From CAMLHU01 sp039917855 (GTDB lineage: Bacteria; Gemmatimonadota; Gemmatimonadetes; Gemmatimonadales; GWC2-71-9), in contig JBDSIR010000039.1 in NCBI GenBank assembly GCA_039917855.1, forward strand, positions 1 through 9,746: a stretch of 9,746 nt of DNA, written 5' to 3'. Shown here piece by piece: positions 6,925 to 9,746 of this stretch. Numbering within the stretch: the first letter of the stretch is position 1; each line of letters starts with the position of its first letter. The translations under genes and the position numbers were made by a program. A model generated the notes under the pieces. It was given only the letters and a program-made list of their open reading frames with translations, did not search any database and had not been told where the DNA came from.

Positions 6925-9690
6925 ATGTCCCGTCGCCTGGTCGGCGCCGTTCTCGCCTTGCTGCTAGGCCTCCTCCTGCCGGACCGGGCGCTGGCCCAGG
7001 GAGGGGTCCTCCGGGGGATCGCCACCGACAGCGCCGGCACCCCGCTGGCGGGGATCCAGGTCTCCCTCGAGGGGACCGCTCGCCGGATGGTCACCCGGGG
7101 CGATGGGAAATTTGAATTCCGGGGGGTCAGCGCGGGCTCCCGGTCCATTCGGGCACGGGGGATCGGGTTCGTCCCGGCGACGGCGACGGCCCAGATGGCC
7201 CCCGGCGACGCGGTGGAGGTCACGATCATCCTGGGGCGCATGCCGATCGAGGTCGCCAGCTTGACGGTGATCGGCTCCCGCGCTCGGCACACCGCGGCGG
7301 AGGAACTGGCGGTGCCGGTCGACGTGTTCACGGGGGAGGACCTGAAGAACCAGGGCTCGACCGAAACGGCAGCGATCCTCCAATCGCTCGCCCCGTCGGT
7401 CAACTTCCCCCGCCAGACGGTCACCGATGCCAACGACATCGTGCGGCCGTTCACCCTCCGGGGCCTCTCTCCCGACCACTCGCTGGTGCTCCTCAACGGT
7501 TGGCGCCGCCACCAGACGGCGCTGGTGAACAACTTCGCCTACGGGATGCCGGCGGGGTCGAGCGGGGTGGACCTCAACGCCCTGCCGTCCGGCGCCATCG
7601 AGCGGATCGAAGTCCTGCGGGATGGGGCGTCGGCCGAATATGGCTCGGACGCGATCGCCGGCGTAGTGAACTTGGTGACGCGGGACGGGGTGTTCAGTCC
7701 GTTCCTGACCGCCGACGCCGGCCGCTACATCACCGGCCTCTTCCCTGATGACGGCACCACCGTCGACCTGAACGCCGGCTGGGGCCTCGGGATCGGGCGG
7801 GGCTCGCTGGCGCTCTTCGCGGAGTTCCGTGATCGCGACAAGACCAATCGGGCGTGGGCCGACCCGTACGAAACGAGCGGCACCGGCATCGCCGACTCGA
7901 TCGACAGCGACGGGCAGGTCGTGGTGAAGCGGAACCCGGTGGACCAGCCCAATCATCAGTGGGGTGACGGGCTCGAGAAGGACGTGATGACCCTGGCCAA
8001 TTTCCGGCTCCCGCTCAACAACGTGGGGAGCGAACTGTACGCGTTCGGCGGGTACAGCTTCCGACGCGGCACCGGCAACGGCTATCGCCGCTACGGCGAC
8101 GGGGACCGGAACTGGACCGATGTCTATCCCCTGGGCTACCTGCCCGAGTTCCACCCCGACGTAACCGACTACAGCGCGACCGGCGGGTGGCGGGGTGCGG
8201 CGAGCGGCTGGGCCCTGGACGTCGGGGGGTCCTTCGGCCACAACGACTTCATCTATAACCTCCGCAATACGATGAACGTCTCGCTGGGGCCCTGCCTCGA
8301 GACCCCCTGCGCGCCGGGGAACGACGGGATCCTCGGCAACAGCGATGATCCCAACATCCCGAACCAGACGTCGTTCGACGCCGGGACCGTGAGCCGGAGC
8401 GAGGTGCTGCTTGCCGGCAACGCCTCGCGGGAGATCTCGCTTGGCCTCCCGAAACCGGTGCATCTCGCGCTCGGGGTGGCGTGGCGGCGTGAGGCGTACG
8501 CCATCGAAGCGGGAGAATTCGCCTCGTACGTCGATGGCAGACACCTCAACAGGGACAGTCTCGTTGCCCCCGGCGGTTCGCAGGTCTTCGCCGGGTTCGC
8601 GCCGGGGGACGTCTCGGACTCGCATCGCACCAACGTCGGATTCTACGGCGATGTGGAGACCAACCTGAGCTCCGCGGTACTGGCCAACGCGGCGGCGCGC
8701 TATGAGCGGTACAGCGACTTCGGCGGGCGGCTGTCGGGAAAGCTGGCGCTCCGGTGGCAGCCGACCAAGCCGTTCGTGCTGCGCGGCGCGGTGAGCACCG
8801 GCTTCCGGGCCCCGGGCCTGAGCCAGGTGCACTTCAGCAAGGTGGCCACGAACTTCATCTTCAACGTGGACAGCGGGTACCCGGTCGCCGAGGACATCGG
8901 GATCTATCCGGTGGACCATCCGGCCTCCCAGCTCCTCGGCGCGACGGCGCTCAAGCCGGAAACGTCGGTGAACCTGAGCGGCGGGTTCGCCTGGACGCCA
9001 CAATCGAACCTGACCTTCACCGTCGACGTGTTCTACATCAAGATCACCGACCGGATCCTGCTGGGCGCCACCTTTGACGACGACACGTCGCGCGCCATCC
9101 TCGCGGCCGGTGGCTTCACCAAGATCGGAGGGGTCCAGTACTTCACCAACGGCCTCGATACCAAGACCAACGGCCTCGACCTGACCGCCGACTACCGCAT
9201 CCCGACCCTCCGGGGGGCGTGGAGCCTCACGGTCGCGGCGAACTACACCAGGAACAAGATCGACCGGGTAGGACCCCTCCCGGCGGTCCTGGTGAACTCC
9301 GCTGAAACGGGTCTGCTCGACACCGTGACCGCCATCGCCATCGAGGACGAACGTCCCGACTGGCGTGGGACGCTCACGGCACAGAACACCACGGGGCGGT
9401 GGCACTCGCTGGCCAGGGCCTCGTACTACGGCGGCTTCGCCTCGGCGCAGCCGGGGTACTGCGACGCCTGCCGTCACACGTACGGGGCCAAGACGCTGGT
9501 CGACGTCGAGACCGGCTTCCAGTTCGACCAGATGAACCTGTCGATCGGCATCCGGAATCTGTTCGATGTGTATCCCGACAAGGCCGACGACAACAACAGC
9601 TTCGGGATCTTCCCCTGGGCCGCGGCGTCGCCGTTCGGGTTCAACGGGCGGTACATCTACACCCGGGCGGAGATCGCGCTGACCTACTAG
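6925..9690 (+). CDS. TonB-dependent outer-membrane receptor with carboxypeptidase-regulatory-like N-terminal domain
   Basis: The 921-residue protein starts with a signal peptide (MSRRLVGAVLALLLGLLLP, cut after ALA at about 24). A carboxypeptidase-regulatory-like beta-sandwich follows (about 27-105: GVLRGIATDSAGTPLAGIQV, GKFEFRGVSAG), then a TonB-box-like IEVASLTVIGSR (108-119). The plug domain covers about 125-253 and includes VLLNGWRRHQ and IERIEVLRDGASAEYGSDAI. The rest is a 22-strand-type beta barrel ending RAEIALTY, with the terminal aromatic residue expected for BAM-dependent assembly. Energised by TonB-ExbB-ExbD, it should import a scarce ligand, whose identity cannot be told from the sequence. 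No SusD partner follows in the window. The only four Cys form two close pairs (457/462 and 846/849) in likely surface loops. A GGAG ribosome site (6914-6917) lies 7 nt before the ATG. Confidence 0.96.
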   Translation: MSRRLVGAVLALLLGLLLPDRALAQGGVLRGIATDSAGTPLAGIQVSLEGTARRMVTRGDGKFEFRGVSAGSRSIRARGIGFVPATATAQMAPGDAVEVTIILGRMPIEVASLTVIGSRARHTAAEELAVPVDVFTGEDLKNQGSTETAAILQSLAPSVNFPRQTVTDANDIVRPFTLRGLSPDHSLVLLNGWRRHQTALVNNFAYGMPAGSSGVDLNALPSGAIERIEVLRDGASAEYGSDAIAGVVNLVTRDGVFSPFLTADAGRYITGLFPDDGTTVDLNAGWGLGIGRGSLALFAEFRDRDKTNRAWADPYETSGTGIADSIDSDGQVVVKRNPVDQPNHQWGDGLEKDVMTLANFRLPLNNVGSELYAFGGYSFRRGTGNGYRRYGDGDRNWTDVYPLGYLPEFHPDVTDYSATGGWRGAASGWALDVGGSFGHNDFIYNLRNTMNVSLGPCLETPCAPGNDGILGNSDDPNIPNQTSFDAGTVSRSEVLLAGNASREISLGLPKPVHLALGVAWRREAYAIEAGEFASYVDGRHLNRDSLVAPGGSQVFAGFAPGDVSDSHRTNVGFYGDVETNLSSAVLANAAARYERYSDFGGRLSGKLALRWQPTKPFVLRGAVSTGFRAPGLSQVHFSKVATNFIFNVDSGYPVAEDIGIYPVDHPASQLLGATALKPETSVNLSGGFAWTPQSNLTFTVDVFYIKITDRILLGATFDDDTSRAILAAGGFTKIGGVQYFTNGLDTKTNGLDLTADYRIPTLRGAWSLTVAANYTRNKIDRVGPLPAVLVNSAETGLLDTVTAIAIEDERPDWRGTLTAQNTTGRWHSLARASYYGGFASAQPGYCDACRHTYGAKTLVDVETGFQFDQMNLSIGIRNLFDVYPDKADDNNSFGIFPWAAASPFGFNGRYIYTRAEIALTY

Positions 9691-9693
9691 TCC

Positions 9694-9720
9694 AAAGGCG
9701 CTAGAGGCGCGAGAGGCGCG
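9694..9720 (+). repeat. Three tandem 9-bp units after the receptor gene
   Basis: AAAGGCGCT, AGAGGCGCG and AGAGGCGCG follow one another starting 4 bp after the receptor stop codon, then ACAAGG. No terminator hairpin with a T-run is visible in the remaining bases. The unit is unrelated to the 7-bp repeat of the S23 cassette but is a similar kind of short intergenic tandem array. Confidence 0.75.
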
Positions 9721-9746
9721 ACAAGGAACCGTCCCGAACGGAGTGA

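Noticed and set aside
6964..9477. Long minus-strand open frame (837 codons) opposite the receptor gene
   Set aside because: Low-complexity Arg/Gly/Val composition with no recognisable motif; the plus strand encodes a complete TonB-dependent receptor.

Overview
The window is GC-rich, densely coded bacterial chromosome. The mix of genes points to a Gram-negative-type bacterium: a TonB-dependent outer-membrane receptor with an N-terminal carboxypeptidase-regulatory-like domain, a secreted M1 aminopeptidase, a long CTC-type bL25 and a stand-alone S23-type four-helix-bundle gene. Gemmatimonadota is my best guess for the phylum, but that is an impression from gene style and composition, not a proven assignment. 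No rRNA, tRNA, CRISPR array or phage gene is visible.

Layout from left to right. (1) Positions 1-1777, minus strand: a secreted M1-family zinc aminopeptidase, cut off at its C-terminal side by the window edge. (2) 1891-2607, minus: a Bax inhibitor-1/YccA-family membrane protein. (3) 2682-2798: a long imperfect palindrome at the 3' end of ychF. (4) 2790-3887, minus: the ATPase YchF. (5) 3888-4494: a compact cassette with inverted arrays of a 7-bp repeat at its two ends and one plus-strand gene (4052-4429) for an S23/IVP-type four-helix-bundle protein. (6) 4497-5063 pth, 5067-5735 rplY/ctc and 5756-6709 prs, all minus and tightly packed. (7) 6710-6924: a divergent promoter region. (8) 6925-9690, plus: a TonB-dependent receptor, followed by three copies of a 9-bp tandem repeat near the window end.

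The housekeeping block is transcribed leftward from a good sigma-70-like promoter in front of prs. It links PRPP synthesis (prs), the 5S-rRNA-binding ribosomal protein bL25 (rplY), rescue of peptidyl-tRNA (pth) and the ribosome-associated ATPase YchF, a neighbourhood seen in many bacteria.

The most notable feature is that the pth-ychF junction is split by a roughly 607-bp cassette in opposite orientation. Its repeat arrays stop 2 bp from the pth stop codon on one side and touch the ychF GTG start codon on the other. The cassette therefore seems to have replaced the ychF leader without damaging either reading frame. It also contains a possible terminator facing the operon. I read it as a small S23-gene-carrying repeat element that may be mobile or passively mobilised. 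This is inference and could be tested by comparing the same junction in related genomes.
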